Shown here piece by piece: positions 63,053-64,000 of a stretch of DNA of 64,000 nt. The position numbers and the translations under genes were made by a program. Source of the DNA: Dinoroseobacter sp965279125 (GTDB lineage Bacteria; Pseudomonadota; Alphaproteobacteria; Rhodobacterales; Rhodobacteraceae); NCBI GenBank assembly GCA_965279125.1, contig CBDIHL010000039.1, positions 136,794 through 200,793 on the forward strand, read 5' to 3'. The notes under the pieces are model-generated. The model saw only the letters and a program-made list of their open reading frames with translations, was not told the DNA's origin and did not search any database. Within the stretch, counting starts at the first letter, position 1. Each line of letters opens with the position of its first letter.

Positions 63053-63378
63053 TGCTTACCACCTTCAACTTGGCCGAACGCGATACGATGCCGCGTAGCT
63101 GTTCCAACTTGATTATGTCCTGTGACGGACGACTGCCTCAATCTTGACATAATCGTGCCCCTTTTCCGCCGTTCCAACAAGCGTGCTTTAAGGTTAACGG
63201 AATCTTAAGGGCGGATTTGTGGACCGAGTGGTGCGGCTTTGCATCAATAATGCGACATAAAAAGGGCCGCCTTTTCAGCGGCCCTAGATGTAGTAGGCCA
63301 AATCGAACACGCCCCTAATCGTGACACATGCTCAATCTGCGCCCGAGATGTTAAAATCGGATGAACCGGCCTGATGGG
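63053..63378. other. 326-base gap without a gene
   Basis: Lies between the leuD stop and the membrane-protein start. It holds the leuD terminator near 63256-63285. The rest shows no conserved-looking frame; it must include the promoter of the membrane protein, for which no clear -35/-10 pair was identified. Confidence 0.5.
63256..63285 (-). terminator. Rho-independent terminator of leuD
   Basis: Perfect 8-bp arms AGGGCCGC and GCGGCCCT around a 7-base loop (63263-63285). On the minus strand the stem is followed by TTTTTATG. It sits about 94 bases after the leuD stop. Strong, textbook form. Confidence 0.82.
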
Positions 63379-63984
63379 CTAAACCCAAGGCCGCTCCTGC
63401 CCCAATTTTGCCTCAAATGCGTCGATGGAGGCGACTTTCTCAAGGCTCAACCCGATATCATCGAGACCGTTCATCAGGCAGTGCTTTTTGAACGCGTCTA
63501 CCTCGAAGCTGAACACTTCGCCGTCTGACGAGGTTACGGTTTGCGCCTCCAGATCGATGTCCATCCGGGCATTGGCGCCTTTTTCAGCATCCTTCATCAG
63601 CACCTCAACCGCCTCGGCGGGCAAGGCTATGGGCAAAATGCCGTTCTTGAAGCAGTTGTTGTAGAAGATATCGGCGAAGCTGGTGGAAATCACGCAGCGC
63701 ACCCCGAAATCCAGCAGGGCCCAAGGGGCGTGCTCGCGCGAGGACCCGCACCCGAAATTGTCACCGGCCACGAGGATTTGCGCCTCGCGGTAAGCCGGCT
63801 GGTTCAGCACAAAATCCTCGACCTCGCCCCCTTGACGATCAAAGCGCATCTCGTCGAACAGGTTGGCCCCGAGGCCCGAGCGTTTGATGGTCTTCAGGAA
63901 CTGCTTGGGGATGATCATATCGGTGTCGATATTCACAAGCGGCATCGGCGCGGCGATGCCTGTCAGTGTGGTGAATTTTTCCAT
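63379..63984 (-). CDS. leuD: 3-isopropylmalate dehydratase small subunit
   Basis: 201 residues. With LeuC it isomerises 2- to 3-isopropylmalate in leucine synthesis. Motifs: GIAAPMPLVNIDTDMIIPKQ at the start, LVAGDNFGCGSSREHAPWAL (substrate-contact region), SFADIFYNNCFKNGILPI. Full length. leuC is not in the window and probably lies beyond the right edge. Confidence 0.95.
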   Translation of the reverse strand: MEKFTTLTGIAAPMPLVNIDTDMIIPKQFLKTIKRSGLGANLFDEMRFDRQGGEVEDFVLNQPAYREAQILVAGDNFGCGSSREHAPWALLDFGVRCVISTSFADIFYNNCFKNGILPIALPAEAVEVLMKDAEKGANARMDIDLEAQTVTSSDGEVFSFEVDAFKKHCLMNGLDDIGLSLEKVASIDAFEAKLGQERPWV

Positions 63985-64000
63985 TACATCATCAGTACTC

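Noticed and set aside
1..64000. tRNA, rRNA, CRISPR array, insertion sequence or prophage
   Set aside because: Nothing resembling these was seen by eye; a covariance-model search was not possible here.

Overview
The window looks like a chromosomal stretch of a marine alphaproteobacterium of the Rhodobacteraceae (Roseobacter group). The grounds are the high GC content, the leuD / endonuclease / leuB / asd / carbonic anhydrase content, an Anbu-type proteasome operon, and bciA, a gene of bacteriochlorophyll synthesis that points to an aerobic anoxygenic phototroph. No rRNA, tRNA, CRISPR array, transposase, integrase or phage gene was seen. The species cannot be read from the sequence.

Left part (1-17 kb): core and inorganic-carbon genes. 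A beta-carbonic anhydrase is followed by sbtA (Na+/bicarbonate symporter) and sbtB (its PII-like partner). Next come an SRPBCC protein, a broken ribbon-helix-helix-like gene, a PagL-like outer-membrane protein and asd. A four-gene operon follows (circularly permuted ATP-grasp, alpha-E protein, transglutaminase, Anbu peptidase), preceded by a perfect 17-bp palindrome. Then come bciA, a large unknown membrane protein, and dabB-dabA with a divergent LysR regulator. The window therefore carries two unrelated dissolved-inorganic-carbon uptake systems about 10 kb apart, with a pigment gene between them.

Middle part (17-57 kb): a surface-polysaccharide region. The plus-strand arm (17.1-41.7 kb) is tightly packed, with many 1-8 nt overlaps: an O-antigen ligase/polymerase, the WbpA-WbpB-WbpD-WbpE route to UDP-2,3-diacetamido-glucuronic acid, an epimerase/aminotransferase pair, an AsnB-type amidotransferase, a FemAB-like acyltransferase, a methyltransferase, an FAD oxidoreductase, several glycosyltransferases, a Wzx flippase, a PglD-like acetyltransferase and a three-gene membrane module. 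The minus-strand arm (50.9-41.7 kb) carries a FnlA/RmlD-like/FnlC set for an L-FucNAc-type sugar, glycosyltransferases, a methyltransferase, a hybrid epimerase/phosphoglycosyl transferase that probably starts the lipid-linked unit, and a FlaA1/PglF-type 4,6-dehydratase. A separate cluster (51.2-56.0 kb) encodes KdsB-like, KdsC-like and KdsA-like proteins, two short-chain dehydrogenases, an HpcH/HpaI aldolase and an orphan CBS pair. It looks like a pathway for Kdo or a modified 3-deoxy-ulosonic acid and is the best candidate here for undescribed chemistry.

Right part (56-64 kb): an LpxL-type acyltransferase, a DMT exporter, leuB, a LysR regulator with a divergent oxidoreductase, an exported nuclease-like protein, a membrane protein and leuD with a clear terminator.

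Sequence quality: at least six genuine-looking frames are broken by a single extra base that lengthens a short run (asd, bciA twice, wzx, the ribbon-helix-helix-like gene, and the dabA 3' end). A seventh is possible at the nuclease start. As asd is normally essential, these are more likely consensus errors than real mutations. They are annotated as broken because that is what the sequence shows.
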